Shown: positions 26,994 to 37,410, counted from the first letter of the stretch. The stretch is DNA of 64,000 bases from Robertkochia marina (GCF_004799345.1 NZ_SSMC01000002.1:434001-498000), one strand, 5' to 3'. The notes: generated from the letters alone by a model not told the origin. A program made the numbers and translations.

Positions 26994-28388
26994 TTAGAAG
27001 AGCTTTCTGATGTGTTTGGCAAGATTGATCTTTTTAGTATAAGGCGCATAGCGCACGGGTACATCCAGCCAGGTGCCTCGATGCACTACAGACTTGTGAT
27101 GGGTAAAGGTGTCGAAGCTCTTTTTACCATGGTAGGCTCCGATGCCGCTGTGACCCACCCCACCAAATGGAAGTTTGGTATTGGCTATATGAATGATGCT
27201 GTCATTGATACACCCGCCACCAAAGGAATAGGATTCAATGAGTTTCCGGGCTTTCTTCTTTTTTGAAGAGAATACATAAAACGCGAGGGGTTTTTCGTAG
27301 GAACTGATCACCTTATGTATATCTTCCTCGGTCTTCCAGGTAAGTACCGGTAATATGGGTCCAAAGATCTCTTCCTGCATAACTGCACTGTCTAAAGCAG
27401 GTTCATCGACAAGTGTAGGGGCTATATAGCAGTCATCTCTTTGTGTAGCTCCCCCAACCAGGATATTTTGGTCTTCAAGCATGGCGGCCAAACGGTCAAA
27501 GTTCTTTTCATTGATGATCCTCGGGTAATCGGGAGATAAGGCCGGGTCTTCCCCATAGGCCTTTGTAATAGCTTTTTCCATAGCCTTTACCAGGTCATTT
27601 TTTATAGAATCTTCCACCAGGAGATAATCAGGAGCAATACAAGTTTGACCGCCGTTCAATAACTTACCCCATACTAATCTTCTTGCAGTAAGCTCAAGGT
27701 TAGCCGAGGCATCGATAATACACGGACTCTTGCCTCCTAATTCCAAGGTAACTGGAGTAAGGTGCTTGGCAGCTGCCTGATAAACGATCTTACCTACCGG
27801 CACACTCCCTGTAAAGAAAATGTAATCCCACCGTTGCGATAAAAGGTCTTGAGCAGTTTCTACCCCACCTTCAACAATAGTGACATGTCCCGGTTCAAAT
27901 ACTTCTTGCACGATCTTTCTGGTAAGGGCAGAGGTATGAGGGGTTAGTTCAGATGGTTTCAGGCAAACAGTATTCCCGGCAGCAACCGCTGCAATCAATG
28001 GCGACATCGCCAGGTTAAACGGATAGTTCCAGGGTGAAATCACCAGGACATTACCGTATGGTTCCTTATATATATAATCGGAAGACGGAAAGTTGGCAAG
28101 ATTAGAGGACACCCTTTCACGACGTGCCCACTTGCTCATCTTTTTTATGGTAGTGTCCAATTCGGCAAGGGTAAATTGGGTTTCGCTAAGAAGGGCTTCA
28201 AATTCAGATTTTTTAAAATCCTTATATACCGCATCGCAAATTTCCTTTTCCTTTTCCAGGATCACTTTACGCAATTTCTTTAAAGTATTCTTACGATACG
28301 TAAGATCAAGGCACTTACCCTGCTCAAAAAACTCCTTCTGGGCAGATATAACCTTTTTTCCTTCCAGCTCTATTTCAATGGTTTGCAT
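26994..28388 (-). CDS. Aldehyde dehydrogenase (class 3-like)
   Basis: A 464-residue NAD(P)-dependent aldehyde dehydrogenase of the short class 3/fatty aldehyde type. The cofactor and catalytic motifs are visible: VLVISPWNYPFNL (about 110), FTGSVPVGK (about 190), the general base Glu in LELGGKSPCI (about 215) and the nucleophile Cys in NGGQTCIAPDY (about 249). A C-terminal SFGGGCINDS block and IRKLF tail also fit. It likely oxidises medium or long-chain aldehydes. It is followed at once by the nitroreductase gene. Confidence 0.93.
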   Translation of the reverse strand: MQTIEIELEGKKVISAQKEFFEQGKCLDLTYRKNTLKKLRKVILEKEKEICDAVYKDFKKSEFEALLSETQFTLAELDTTIKKMSKWARRERVSSNLANFPSSDYIYKEPYGNVLVISPWNYPFNLAMSPLIAAVAAGNTVCLKPSELTPHTSALTRKIVQEVFEPGHVTIVEGGVETAQDLLSQRWDYIFFTGSVPVGKIVYQAAAKHLTPVTLELGGKSPCIIDASANLELTARRLVWGKLLNGGQTCIAPDYLLVEDSIKNDLVKAMEKAITKAYGEDPALSPDYPRIINEKNFDRLAAMLEDQNILVGGATQRDDCYIAPTLVDEPALDSAVMQEEIFGPILPVLTWKTEEDIHKVISSYEKPLAFYVFSSKKKKARKLIESYSFGGGCINDSIIHIANTKLPFGGVGHSGIGAYHGKKSFDTFTHHKSVVHRGTWLDVPVRYAPYTKKINLAKHIRKLF

Positions 28389-28450
28389 AAAAAGCGTTAA
28401 TTTTATCGGGATGCTTCACAAATTAGAAAATATTAATTAATATTGTTCTG

Positions 28451-28510
28451 ATGAAAATGCAAAATGTCAATATTATTTCTGATATCATTATTGTGATTCG
28501 CTCACATTGA
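28451..28510 (+). CDS. Attenuator leader peptide 1 (Ile/Val-rich, 19 aa)
   Basis: A 19-codon frame, ATG to TGA, reading MKMQNVNIISDIIIVIRSH. Six Ile and two Val lie among nine consecutive codons plus one earlier Val (28466-28498). It is followed 28 bases later by an intrinsic terminator (28539). This is the classic layout of a branched-chain amino acid leader: ribosomes stalled at Ile or Val codons would change the folding of the RNA downstream. It is too short for ordinary gene finding. Confidence 0.8.
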   Translation: MKMQNVNIISDIIIVIRSH

Positions 28511-28512
28511 TG

Positions 28513-28550
28513 CAGGAAGGATATGGACATAATTTGTGAAAGGCCTTCTG
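28513..28550 (+). promoter_or_regulatory. Candidate antiterminator of attenuator 1
   Basis: CAGGAAGG (28513-28520) can pair with CCTTCTG (28544-28550), 7 bp with one bulged G. The second strand is the 5' arm and loop of the terminator at 28539, so the two structures exclude each other. The first strand lies about 15 bases past the last Ile codon. Confidence 0.6.
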
Positions 28551-28566
28551 AGTGAAGGCCTTTTTT
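28539..28566 (+). terminator. Attenuator terminator 1
   Basis: AAAGGCCTTC pairs with GAAGGCCTTT in a perfect 10-bp stem with loop TGAGT, followed by a T-run. It lies between two Ile-rich leader peptides, 330 bases before ilvD. Confidence 0.92.
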
Positions 28567-28582
28567 ATTTTATAAAAGTTAT

Positions 28583-28669
28583 ATGCAAGTTTTAAGAAAT
28601 AGTATTCAGGTCATTATTATCATTATCGAACCTCCACCGGATCGGTACAGTGAGCTGTGTATTACTTAA
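28583..28669 (+). CDS. Attenuator leader peptide 2 (Ile-rich, 28 aa)
   Basis: A 28-codon frame, ATG to TAA, with the core Q-V-I-I-I-I-I-E: a Val followed by five Ile codons at 28610-28627, then E-P-P-P. In all there are seven Ile, two Val and two Leu. It starts 17 bases after the first attenuator's T-run and its stop codon abuts the second terminator. The run of five Ile codons is very unlikely by chance in front of an ilv operon. Confidence 0.85.
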   Translation: MQVLRNSIQVIIIIIEPPPDRYSELCIT

Positions 28670-28681
28670 AAGGCCTGTATC
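28644..28681 (+). promoter_or_regulatory. Candidate antiterminator of attenuator 2
   Basis: GGTACAG (28644-28650) can pair with CTGTATC (28675-28681), 7 bp including one G-T wobble. CTGTATC is the upper part of the terminator 5' arm, so antiterminator and terminator are exclusive. The first strand lies about 17 bases past the Ile run, clear of a ribosome stalled there. Confidence 0.6.
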
Positions 28682-28707
28682 ACTTCCGGAGATACAGGTC
28701 TTTTTTG
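28669..28707 (+). terminator. Attenuator terminator 2
   Basis: AAAGGCCTGTATC pairs with GATACAGGTCTTT (13 bp, one G-T wobble), loop ACTTCCGGA, followed by a T-run. It is the last strong terminator before ilvD. The remaining 190 bases up to ilvD are A+T rich; a weak GGTCAA/TTGACC hairpin at 28717-28744 is the only other structure. Confidence 0.92.
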
Positions 28708-28898
28708 TTTCTGTACGGTCAAAAAAGAAATTTTCATCATTGACCATGCAAAAATATTATTCATAAAACACTGTTAGTCAATTAGTTAAAACATGTTTTT
28801 TGTTTTTGGGTTTAACCGAAGAAGTGGGATCGATCCACAGCCTTCAAAAACAGTAAAATACTTTTGATAATACATGTGTCAACTTAAAAAAATACATT

Positions 28899-30575
28899 TT
28901 GGAGTTAAATAAATTCAGTAAAAGAGTTACTCAAGATCCTTCTCAACCGGCAGCCCAGGCTATGCTTCACGCCCTTGGGTTGAGTGATGAAGATCTGAAA
29001 AAACCATTTGTTGGTATTGCCTCAACAGGATACGAGGGCAACCCCTGTAATATGCACCTTAACGAACTTTCCACCCATGTTAAAAAAGGGGTAGAGAGTC
29101 AGAATCTTGTTGGTTTGATCTTTAATACCATAGGGGTCAGTGACGGGATATCTATGGGAACTCCCGGAATGCGCTATTCTTTACCTTCCAGGGATGTTAT
29201 TGCCGATTCTATGGAAACAGTGGTTCAGGCCATGTCTTATGACGGGTTGGTAACTGTTGTGGGCTGCGATAAAAATATGCCCGGGGCATTGATGGCCATG
29301 TTACGCCTTAATCGTCCTTCCGTATTGGTGTATGGCGGAACTATTGCCGCGGGATGTCATGAGGGTAAGAAACTCGATGTGGTTTCTGCTTTTGAAGCCT
29401 GGGGCCAAAAGGTATCCGGAAGTATCAGCCAGGATGATTTTAAGGCCGTGGTACATAAGGCATGTCCGGGGGCCGGTGCCTGTGGGGGTATGTATACGGC
29501 TAATACCATGGCTTCTGCTATAGAGGCTCTGGGAATGTCATTGCCATTTAATTCATCAACCCCGGCTGTAGGCCAGGGTAAGCAGGAGCAATGCGTTGCA
29601 GCGGGTGCTGCTTTACAACACCTGCTTGAAATGGATCTAAAGCCAAGGGATATCGTTACACGAAAGTCCCTTGAGAATGCGATTCGCCTGGTAACAGTTC
29701 TGGGAGGAAGCACCAATGCTGTATTGCATTTCCTTGCTATTGCGCGTGCAGCGGAAGTAGAATTTACCCTTGATGACTTTCAACGTATCAGTGATACTAC
29801 CCCATTTTTAGCCGATCTGAAACCCAGCGGAAAATATGTGATGGAAGACCTGCACAAGGTAGGCGGGGTTCCGGCTGTATTAAAATATATGCTGAAAAAG
29901 GGGATGCTTCACGGCCATTGTATGACGGTAACCGGAAAGACTCTTGCCGAGAACCTCCTCGATGTTGATGACCTGGAAGCCGGGCAGGAGATCATTAAGC
30001 CTGTGGAAAAGCCGGTAAAAGCCACGGGACACTTAAGGATCTTAAAAGGGAACCTGGCGGAAGAAGGTGCGGTTGCAAAGATCACCGGAAAAGAAGGACT
30101 TGCCTTCAGCGGTCCGGCTCGTGTATTTAACGGGGAGTTTGAGGCCAATGAAGGAATTCGAGACGGCCTGGTGCAGAAAGGCGAGGTAGTGGTGATACGT
30201 TATGAAGGTCCTAAAGGCGGTCCCGGAATGCCGGAAATGCTAAAGCCAACGGCTGCTATTATGGGAGCTGGATTGGGGCAGGATGTTGCCCTGATCACTG
30301 ACGGGCGTTTTTCCGGAGGTTCTCACGGATTTGTAGTGGGACACGTTTCTCCGGAGGCCCAGACCGGGGGAGCGATCGCCCTGGTGGAAGATGGTGATAT
30401 CATTACCATTGATGCGGTGATGAATTCCATTACCCTTGAAGTCTCTGAAGAGGAGCTTCAAAAACGCAAAGAAAATTGGAAGGCTCCGGGGTTAAAGGTG
30501 ACCGGTGGAGTTCTTTATAAATATGCCAGAACCGTGTCATCGGCCTCAGACGGCTGCGTGACTGATGAATTCTGA
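28899..30575 (+). CDS. ilvD: Dihydroxy-acid dehydratase
   Basis: A 558-residue enzyme that dehydrates 2,3-dihydroxy-isovalerate and -methylvalerate to the 2-oxo acids of valine and isoleucine. Iron-sulfur and active-site motifs: [11 protein letters not shown] (about residue 48), [14 protein letters not shown] (about 123), [18 protein letters not shown] (about 190), and [12 protein letters not shown] plus [17 protein letters not shown] near the C-terminus. Translation appears to start at TTG 28899, giving the usual MELNKFSK opening; no ATG is in frame nearby. It is the first structural gene behind the two attenuators. Confidence 0.96.
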   Translation: MELNKFSKRVTQDPSQPAAQAMLHALGLSDEDLKKPFVGIASTGYEGNPCNMHLNELSTHVKKGVESQNLVGLIFNTIGVSDGISMGTPGMRYSLPSRDVIADSMETVVQAMSYDGLVTVVGCDKNMPGALMAMLRLNRPSVLVYGGTIAAGCHEGKKLDVVSAFEAWGQKVSGSISQDDFKAVVHKACPGAGACGGMYTANTMASAIEALGMSLPFNSSTPAVGQGKQEQCVAAGAALQHLLEMDLKPRDIVTRKSLENAIRLVTVLGGSTNAVLHFLAIARAAEVEFTLDDFQRISDTTPFLADLKPSGKYVMEDLHKVGGVPAVLKYMLKKGMLHGHCMTVTGKTLAENLLDVDDLEAGQEIIKPVEKPVKATGHLRILKGNLAEEGAVAKITGKEGLAFSGPARVFNGEFEANEGIRDGLVQKGEVVVIRYEGPKGGPGMPEMLKPTAAIMGAGLGQDVALITDGRFSGGSHGFVVGHVSPEAQTGGAIALVEDGDIITIDAVMNSITLEVSEEELQKRKENWKAPGLKVTGGVLYKYARTVSSASDGCVTDEF

Positions 30576-30608
30576 CCAATCAATAACCATTGTAATTCAC
30601 CTTAAATT

Positions 30609-32342
30609 ATGGAAATAAAGACCATTAAAAAAGATGTCAGTACCGCGGTTTCTCAAATGCGGGTATCGGGGGCTGAAGCAGTGATACACTGTTTGCTGGC
30701 AGAAGGAGTGGATACACTCTACGGGTATCCCGGCGGAGCTATCATGCCGGTATATGATGAACTTTATAAGTTCAGCGATCAATTAAACCACGTGCTCACC
30801 CGTCATGAGCAAGGCGCTATTCATGCTGCCCAGGGGTACGCCAGGGTGTCAGGAAGGGTCGGGGTGGCCATGGCTACCTCTGGTCCGGGAGCCACCAACC
30901 TTGTAACGGGATTGGCTGATGCTCAGATCGACTCGACTCCACTGGTTTGTATCACAGGGCAGGTGGCCCGACACCTTTTGGGTTCAGATGCCTTCCAGGA
31001 AACAGATATCGTGGGTATTTCCATGCCGGTGACCAAATGGAATTATCAGATCACCAAAGCTTCAGAGATCCCTGAGATCATAGCAAAGGCCTTTTATATA
31101 GCCCGTTCCGGACGTCCCGGACCGGTGTTGATCGATATCACCAAGAATGCTCAATTTGAGGAATTCGACTTTGAATACAGTAAGTGTACGGGTGTACGCA
31201 GTTATACTCCTGTTCCAAGAACCGATAAGACCCAGCTTGAACTGGCAGCAGAAGCCATCAATAAAGCTAAAAAGCCTTTTATTGTTTGGGGGCAGGGTAT
31301 TTTGTTAGGGAAGGCAGAGGCTGAGTTGAAAGCCCTGGTTGAGAAAACAGGCATTCCCGCTGCGTGGACCATCATGGGAGCTTCGGCTCTTCCCAGCGAT
31401 CATCCGCTTAATGTGGGTATGGTAGGTATGCACGGTAATTATGCGCCGAATGTATTGACCAATCAGTGCGATGTGCTCATTGCCCTTGGGATGCGCTTTG
31501 ATGACAGGGTAACCGGAGACCTGAATACCTATGCTAAACAGGCTAAGGTGTTACACTTTGAGATCGACCCTGCTGAGATCAATAAAAACGTTAAGGCAGA
31601 TGTCCCTGTTTTAGGGGATGTGAAAGAAAGTATTCAGGGTTTACTGCCGTTGCTCAATGAGAAAAAACATGAAGCATGGCATGAAACCTTTAAAGAAGGC
31701 TATGCCAAAGAATTTGAAGAGGTAATTCGCCATGATCTTTTTCCTGAAAAGGATGGGCTTACCATGGGAGAAGTGATCAATGGTATCAATAAAGCATCAG
31801 AAAATAAGGCCGTGATGGTGAGTGATGTGGGACAACACCAGATGATCACCTGTCGTTATGCTCGTTTTGCTCAAAGTCACAGTAATATCACCTCCGGCGG
31901 ACTGGGAACCATGGGGTTTGCCTTACCGGCAGCTATAGGAGCCAAGATGGGTGCCCCTGAAAGAGAGGTGGTAGCCATCGTGGGTGACGGAGGATATCAA
32001 ATGACCATACAGGAACTAGGTACCATATTTCAGCTCGGCTTGCCGGTTAAGATCGTGGTACTGAATAATGAATTTCTTGGTATGGTACGTCAGTGGCAGC
32101 AGCTTTTCTTTGAAAAGCGCTATGCCTCTACCCATATGGTGAATCCTGACTTTGTAACCATTGCCAAAGGATATCATATCCCTGCTGAACGCGTAAGCAA
32201 AAGAGAAGACCTGGATGCAGCCATAGAGCGAATGATCAAGAGTGATACCGCCTACTTCCTGGAAGTGGTGGTAGAGAAAGAAGATAATGTATTCCCGATG
32301 ATCCCCAGTGGTGCTTCGGTAGACGAGATCCGATTAAAATAA
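30609..32342 (+). CDS. ilvB: Acetolactate synthase large subunit
   Basis: A 577-residue thiamine-diphosphate enzyme, the catalytic subunit of acetohydroxyacid synthase. Visible features: GYPGGAIMPVYDEL with HEQGAIHAAQGYAR (the TPP-activating Glu), ATSGPGATNLVTGLADA, a central FAD-type domain with MVGMHGNYAPN, and the TPP/Mg motif VGDGGYQMTIQELGT...VVLNNEFLGMVRQW. It condenses pyruvate with pyruvate or 2-oxobutyrate. It follows ilvD by 33 bases and precedes its regulatory subunit by 7. Confidence 0.96.
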   Translation: MEIKTIKKDVSTAVSQMRVSGAEAVIHCLLAEGVDTLYGYPGGAIMPVYDELYKFSDQLNHVLTRHEQGAIHAAQGYARVSGRVGVAMATSGPGATNLVTGLADAQIDSTPLVCITGQVARHLLGSDAFQETDIVGISMPVTKWNYQITKASEIPEIIAKAFYIARSGRPGPVLIDITKNAQFEEFDFEYSKCTGVRSYTPVPRTDKTQLELAAEAINKAKKPFIVWGQGILLGKAEAELKALVEKTGIPAAWTIMGASALPSDHPLNVGMVGMHGNYAPNVLTNQCDVLIALGMRFDDRVTGDLNTYAKQAKVLHFEIDPAEINKNVKADVPVLGDVKESIQGLLPLLNEKKHEAWHETFKEGYAKEFEEVIRHDLFPEKDGLTMGEVINGINKASENKAVMVSDVGQHQMITCRYARFAQSHSNITSGGLGTMGFALPAAIGAKMGAPEREVVAIVGDGGYQMTIQELGTIFQLGLPVKIVVLNNEFLGMVRQWQQLFFEKRYASTHMVNPDFVTIAKGYHIPAERVSKREDLDAAIERMIKSDTAYFLEVVVEKEDNVFPMIPSGASVDEIRLK

Positions 32343-32349
32343 GACAGTT

Positions 32350-32877
32350 ATGGAAGAGACAAAAACCTATACCATTTCAATTTACACGGAGAATAGTGTC
32401 GGTCTGCTTAACAGGATCTCCGGCATTTTTGTAAAACGGCATATCAATATTGAAAGCATCAATGTTTCAGAATCAGAGATCGATCATGTAATGCGATTTA
32501 TCATCGTAGTGCATACCACAGAAACCTGGGTTAAGAATATTGTAGGACAGATCGAAAAACAGATCGATGTGATCCGTGCTTATTACCATGGGGATGAAGA
32601 GATCATTTATCTGCAAACAGGTTTGTTTAAGATAGCATCTCACCTCCTGTTTGATGAGCGACAGATACAGAACATTATCAAAGAAAGTCATGCCCAGATC
32701 GTAACGGTATCCAGAGAATTTTTTGTGATAACTAAATCAGGCAGGAAAGAAGAAATAGAGGCCTTGTACGAGGCCCTTAAACCATTCGGGATCATGCAAT
32801 TCGTAAGAACCGGGAGGGTATCAGTAAGTAAGGCAGAGATGGAGATCTCGAGCCTGCTGAAAGCATTTATACATTAA
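32350..32877 (+). CDS. ilvN: Acetolactate synthase small (regulatory) subunit
   Basis: A 175-residue protein with an N-terminal ACT domain (YTISIYTENSVGLLNRISGIFVKRHINIESINV) and the ALS small-subunit C-terminal domain (LFKIAS..., KPFGIMQFVRTGRVSVSK). It binds the large subunit and normally confers valine feedback inhibition. It sits directly after ilvB and is of typical length. Confidence 0.93.
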   Translation: MEETKTYTISIYTENSVGLLNRISGIFVKRHINIESINVSESEIDHVMRFIIVVHTTETWVKNIVGQIEKQIDVIRAYYHGDEEIIYLQTGLFKIASHLLFDERQIQNIIKESHAQIVTVSREFFVITKSGRKEEIEALYEALKPFGIMQFVRTGRVSVSKAEMEISSLLKAFIH

Positions 32878-32908
32878 ACCAACATCATAAACAGAAAACA
32901 CATCAGTA

Positions 32909-34387
32909 ATGTCAAACTATTTTAATACCCTTAGCAGGGACGAACAATTAGAACAACTAGGAGTTTGCGATTTTATGGACAGCTCCGAATTTGTAAATGG
33001 CGTTAGCGCCCTTAAAGGAAAGAAAGTCGTTATCGTTGGGTGTGGAGCTCAAGGGCTCAACCAGGGACTTAATATGAGAGATTCAGGTCTCGATATTTCT
33101 TATGCCCTCAGGGAAGGTGCTATCAAAGAAAAAAGAGCTTCGTATCGAAATGCCGTTGAAAATGGTTTTACAGTAGGTACTTATGAAGAATTAATTCCTC
33201 AGGCCGATCTGGTTTGTAACCTGACTCCTGATAAGCAGCATACCTCTGTAGTAAAACAAGTGATGCCTTTGATGAAAGAAGGTGCCGCCTTGTCTTATTC
33301 TCACGGATTTAATATCGTGGAGGAGGGAATGAAGATCAGGGAGGACCTGACAGTGATCATGGTAGCCCCTAAATGCCCGGGTTCTGAGGTACGCGAAGAA
33401 TATAAAAGAGGATTCGGGGTGCCTACCCTTATAGCAGTACACCCGGAGAACGATCCGAAAGGAGAAGGAATGGAACTGGCCAAGGCCTATGCCGCCGCCA
33501 CCGGTGGTGACCGGGCAGGCGTGTTACGTTCTTCCTTTGTAGCTGAGGTAAAGTCAGACCTGATGGGAGAGCAGACCATTCTTTGCGGCCTTCTTCAAAC
33601 GGGATCTATCCTGAGTTTTGATAAAATGGTGGAAAAGGGTATTGATCCTGCCTATGCATCTAAGCTTATCCAATACGGTTGGGAAACTATTACCGAAGCC
33701 TTGAAGCACGGTGGTATTACCCAAATGATGGAGCGCCTGGATCCTGCCTCAAGAGTAAAAGCCTATGAGCTGTCTGAGGAATTGAAAACCATTATGAGAC
33801 CGTTGTTTCAAAAACATATGGATGACATCATGAGCGGTGTTTTCTCTTCTACCATGATGGAAGACTGGGCTAATGACGACAAAAACCTGCTTACCTGGCG
33901 CAAGGCTACGGGAGAAACAGCTTTTGAAAAGACCAAGCCCGGCAAGGTGATCATCGCAGAGCAGGAGTATTTTGATCATGGAGTATTGTTGGTAGCTTTT
34001 GTAAAAAGTGGTGTGGAGCTGGCCTTTGAAACCATGACTGCCGCCGGTATCAAAGCAGAATCGGCCTATTACGAATCTCTGCATGAAACCCCGCTTATAG
34101 CCAACACCATCGCCAGAAAGAAACTGTTTGAAATGAACAGGGTGATCTCAGATACGGCGGAGTACGGATGTTACCTCTTTGATCATGCCTGTAAGCCATT
34201 GCTGAAAGACTTCATGTCAAAAATAGATACCAATGTGATCGGGAAGGCTTATGAGGCAGAATTTGCCCCTAAAGAAGAAAGGGTAGCCGAAGTTGATGCC
34301 GCTACCGGGGCTCATGAGATCGAGAAGATCGGGAAAACCCTCAGAGGGTCTATGACAGCGATGAAGAAGCTGGTATTTGAAATGTAA
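32909..34387 (+). CDS. ilvC: Ketol-acid reductoisomerase (class II)
   Basis: A 492-residue NAD(P)H enzyme converting acetolactate or acetohydroxybutyrate to the dihydroxy acids. It is the long (class II, duplicated C-terminal knotted domain) type. Nucleotide-binding [17 protein letters not shown] is at about residue 44. [25 protein letters not shown] about 151 and [15 protein letters not shown] about 212 carry the metal-binding acidic residues. The C-terminal domain repeats the pattern ([18 protein letters not shown]). The gene lies 31 bases after ilvN and 11 before ilvA. Confidence 0.96.
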   Translation: MSNYFNTLSRDEQLEQLGVCDFMDSSEFVNGVSALKGKKVVIVGCGAQGLNQGLNMRDSGLDISYALREGAIKEKRASYRNAVENGFTVGTYEELIPQADLVCNLTPDKQHTSVVKQVMPLMKEGAALSYSHGFNIVEEGMKIREDLTVIMVAPKCPGSEVREEYKRGFGVPTLIAVHPENDPKGEGMELAKAYAAATGGDRAGVLRSSFVAEVKSDLMGEQTILCGLLQTGSILSFDKMVEKGIDPAYASKLIQYGWETITEALKHGGITQMMERLDPASRVKAYELSEELKTIMRPLFQKHMDDIMSGVFSSTMMEDWANDDKNLLTWRKATGETAFEKTKPGKVIIAEQEYFDHGVLLVAFVKSGVELAFETMTAAGIKAESAYYESLHETPLIANTIARKKLFEMNRVISDTAEYGCYLFDHACKPLLKDFMSKIDTNVIGKAYEAEFAPKEERVAEVDAATGAHEIEKIGKTLRGSMTAMKKLVFEM

Positions 34388-34398
34388 AAACAATCATC

Positions 34399-35661
34399 AT
34401 GGCAACAATATCATTTGCATTGCCTGAACTTGCGGAAGTGAGAAAAGCTGCAGCCACCCTTAGCGGGGTGGCTTCGGTGACTCCGCTGATGCAGAACAGA
34501 AGGTATTCGAAAACCTACGATTGCGGAGTCTACCTCAAAAGGGAAGACCTGCAGGAAGTGCGCTCCTATAAAATACGGGGCGCTTATAATAAAATGCGGT
34601 CATTAAGTGCGGAACAACGCCGTAGAGGGGTGGTCTGTGCTTCAGCCGGAAATCATTCCCAGGGGGTTGCATTTTCCTGTCGGGAATTACAGGTAAAAGG
34701 AACCATCTTTATGCCGGCACCCACGCCTGCACAGAAGATCGAGCAGGTAAAGATGTTTGGGGAAGACCAGGTAGAGATCATTCTTACGGGCGATACCTTT
34801 GACGATGCCTACAAGGCCTCTGTGGCTTATTGCGAAGCACATAATAAGGTGTTCGTTCATCCTTTTGATGATGACAAGGTCATTGAAGGGCAGGCTACTG
34901 TGGGACTTGAAATTTTGGAGCAAACCAAGGAACACCTGGACTACCTCTTTGTACCTGTTGGCGGGGGAGGTCTGGTTTCAGGTATTTTAAGCGTATTTCA
35001 CCTGTTGTCGCCCTCAACAAAGATCATAGGAGTAGAACCGGAAGGTGCTCCTTCCATGAAGACGTCTTTGGAACGGGGTGAGAATACCGCTCTTGATCAC
35101 ATTGATAAATTTATTGACGGGGCAGCCGTGCAGAAAGTAGGTGTTCGTAATTTTGAGATCTGTAAGGGATTGCTGCATCAAATGGTTACCGTGCCTGAGG
35201 GGCGGGTGTGCCAGGAGATACTGGACCTTTATAACAAGGATGCCATCGTCGTGGAGCCTGCGGGCGCATTGACACTTTCGGCCTTGTCGCAATTCAAAGA
35301 TGAGATCAAGGGTAAGAACGTGGTCTGCGTGGTGAGCGGAAGTAATAACGATATTACCCGAACTGCAGAGATCAAAGAAAGAGCGCTGTTGTACGCACGA
35401 CTCAAACATTATTTCATTATCAGGTTCCCGCAACGGGCCGGAGCCTTAAAGGAATTTGTGGCAGAGATCCTGGGGCCGACCGATGACATCACCTATTTTC
35501 AATATGCGAAAAAACACGCCAAGGAAAATGGCCCGGCAGTGGTTGGGGTAGAGCTCAAGGACGAGGCCGACCTGGAGCCCCTGGTGGCGCGTATGAAGGC
35601 TCATAATTTCTTCGGAGACTACCTGAATAATAAACCAGACTTATTTCAATACCTGGTGTAA
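34399..35661 (+). CDS. ilvA: Threonine dehydratase (biosynthetic)
   Basis: A 420-residue PLP enzyme making 2-oxobutyrate from threonine, the committed step to isoleucine. The PLP lysine lies in SYKIRGAYNKM (about residue 57), with SAGNHSQGVAFSC (about 84), the phosphate-binding GGGGLVSG (about 190) and SGSNND (about 313). The C-terminal 85 residues form one ACT-like regulatory domain (YFIIRFPQRAGALKEFV), the shorter form of the enzyme. It closes the ilv set on this transcript. Confidence 0.95.
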   Translation: MATISFALPELAEVRKAAATLSGVASVTPLMQNRRYSKTYDCGVYLKREDLQEVRSYKIRGAYNKMRSLSAEQRRRGVVCASAGNHSQGVAFSCRELQVKGTIFMPAPTPAQKIEQVKMFGEDQVEIILTGDTFDDAYKASVAYCEAHNKVFVHPFDDDKVIEGQATVGLEILEQTKEHLDYLFVPVGGGGLVSGILSVFHLLSPSTKIIGVEPEGAPSMKTSLERGENTALDHIDKFIDGAAVQKVGVRNFEICKGLLHQMVTVPEGRVCQEILDLYNKDAIVVEPAGALTLSALSQFKDEIKGKNVVCVVSGSNNDITRTAEIKERALLYARLKHYFIIRFPQRAGALKEFVAEILGPTDDITYFQYAKKHAKENGPAVVGVELKDEADLEPLVARMKAHNFFGDYLNNKPDLFQYLV

Positions 35662-35773
35662 ACGCTAACGTTTGCGTAAAAAAGAAGCTTTGAATTCTTG
35701 AATTAAAGGATGGTATTAACGAATTTAGTAAGCTGTAGATATGACCAAATCTACCGGAACAAAAAACTTAATT

Positions 35774-37369
35774 ATGAAAACTGAAACCAAAAATACCATT
35801 CCTGAAGAATTTAAGATCACCCAACCATTACACCAGGATACCTGGTTGGTGCATGGAGTTCTCGAAAAGTGGGAAGGAAAGACTACAGAGGTGTATTCTA
35901 CGATTCCTTCAGATGATACGGAGAATCCTACCCTGTTGGGAACGATACCCTATATGGGGGAGACAGAGGCCAACAGAGCTTTAGAAGCAGCAGGAAAGGC
36001 CTTTGACAAAGGGAAGGGGCTGTGGCCGACCATGAAGGTTGCTGATCGTGTGGCCTGTATGGAAAAGTTCGTAAAGCAGATGGAAAAGAAAAGGGATGAG
36101 GTCGTGAAATACCTGATGTGGGAGATCGGGAAATCACTCCCTGATTCTCAAAAGGAGTTTGATCGAACCGTTGAGTACATTTATGATACCATAGAAGACT
36201 ATAAAGACCTGGACCGTGACTCAGCTAATTTTAAAAAGCGGGATGGCATCTATGCGCATATCAGACGTGGTCCCCTCGGAATCGTGCTTTGTCTGGGCCC
36301 TTATAATTACCCGTTAAATGAAACCTTCGCCTTACTGATCCCCGCATTGATCATGGGGAATACGGCCATTTTCAAGCCAGCCAAACACGGGGTGCTTTTG
36401 ATAAGTCCGCTGTTGGAAGCTTTTAAGAGCAGTTTTCCTAAGGGAGTGGTTAATATTATTTACGGTCGCGGAAGAGAGGTGGCAGCCCCTATTATGCGTT
36501 CCGGAAGGGTAGATGTTTTAGCCCTGATCGGGAACAGCAGCTCAGCGGTGGCTCTGCAGGATCAGCACCCTTATAAAAATCGTTTGCGTTTGGTGTTAGG
36601 GTTGGAGGCCAAGAATCCGGCCATTGTACTTCCCGATGCCGATCTTGACCTGACCATTGATGAATGTATTGCCGGAACCCTGTCGTTTAACGGGCAGCGA
36701 TGTACGGCATTGAAACTGGTATATGTTCATGAAGATATAGCCGAGGAGTTTAACCGGAGGTTAGCAGAAAGGGTAGATGCCCTTAAATACGGAAATCCCT
36801 GGGAAGATGGTGTCAAACTAACCCCGCTTCCGGAACCCGGTAAGCCTGATTACATTAAAGAGCTTATTACAGATGCTAAAAAGAAAGGAGCTAAGATCCT
36901 GAATAAGAAAGGAGGGAAGACTACCTTCAACTACATTTATCCGGCAGTGCTGTACCCCGTGACCAAAGAAATGCGGGTATATGAAGAAGAGCAGTTTGGT
37001 CCGGTAGTACCTGTAATTCCTTTTAAGGAGATCGATGAGCCCATCAATGATATCGCTGATTCCAATTACGGACAGCAGGTAAGTTTGTTCGGCAAGGATA
37101 TCAGAACCCTGGCGCCTCTCATTGACACTCTGGTCAACCTGGTGTGTCGCGTTAACCTGAACAGCTCCTGCCAGCGTGGCCCGGATGTATTCCCGTTCAC
37201 CGGCCGTAAAGATTCTGCCGTAGGAACCTTGAGTGTGCATGATGCCCTGCGTTCATTCTCTATCAGAACGTTTGTAGCCTCTAAAGACACTGAGTATAAC
37301 AACCGCATCCTTAATGACCTGTTGGGCAGTAAGGCCTCGAATTTCGTGAGTACGGATTATATTTTGTAG
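35774..37369 (+). CDS. gapN: NADP-dependent glyceraldehyde-3-phosphate dehydrogenase-like ALDH
   Basis: An aldehyde dehydrogenase superfamily enzyme of about 531 residues, closest in style to non-phosphorylating GapN. Motifs: [12 protein letters not shown] (about 168), [12 protein letters not shown] (cofactor region), [10 protein letters not shown] (general base region, Glu), the catalytic Cys in [12 protein letters not shown] (about 305), and the C-terminal [23 protein letters not shown] block that is characteristic of this group. GapN oxidises glyceraldehyde 3-phosphate to 3-phosphoglycerate with NADPH gain. I prefer the ATG at 35774 ([13 protein letters not shown]) over that at 35741. It follows ilvA by about 110 bases and may not share its regulation. 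Confidence 0.88.
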   Translation: MKTETKNTIPEEFKITQPLHQDTWLVHGVLEKWEGKTTEVYSTIPSDDTENPTLLGTIPYMGETEANRALEAAGKAFDKGKGLWPTMKVADRVACMEKFVKQMEKKRDEVVKYLMWEIGKSLPDSQKEFDRTVEYIYDTIEDYKDLDRDSANFKKRDGIYAHIRRGPLGIVLCLGPYNYPLNETFALLIPALIMGNTAIFKPAKHGVLLISPLLEAFKSSFPKGVVNIIYGRGREVAAPIMRSGRVDVLALIGNSSSAVALQDQHPYKNRLRLVLGLEAKNPAIVLPDADLDLTIDECIAGTLSFNGQRCTALKLVYVHEDIAEEFNRRLAERVDALKYGNPWEDGVKLTPLPEPGKPDYIKELITDAKKKGAKILNKKGGKTTFNYIYPAVLYPVTKEMRVYEEEQFGPVVPVIPFKEIDEPINDIADSNYGQQVSLFGKDIRTLAPLIDTLVNLVCRVNLNSSCQRGPDVFPFTGRKDSAVGTLSVHDALRSFSIRTFVASKDTEYNNRILNDLLGSKASNFVSTDYIL

Positions 37370-37410
37370 GTATACAGTTATGCCGTTATGCGGTTATACG
37401 GTGATGTCTT

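Noticed and set aside
28717-28898. A possible third leader peptide (F-rich frame starting ATGTTTTTTG) and weak hairpin before ilvD
   Set aside because: The frame lacks Ile/Val/Leu runs and no terminator follows it; the GGTCAA/TTGACC hairpin has a long loop and no T-run.
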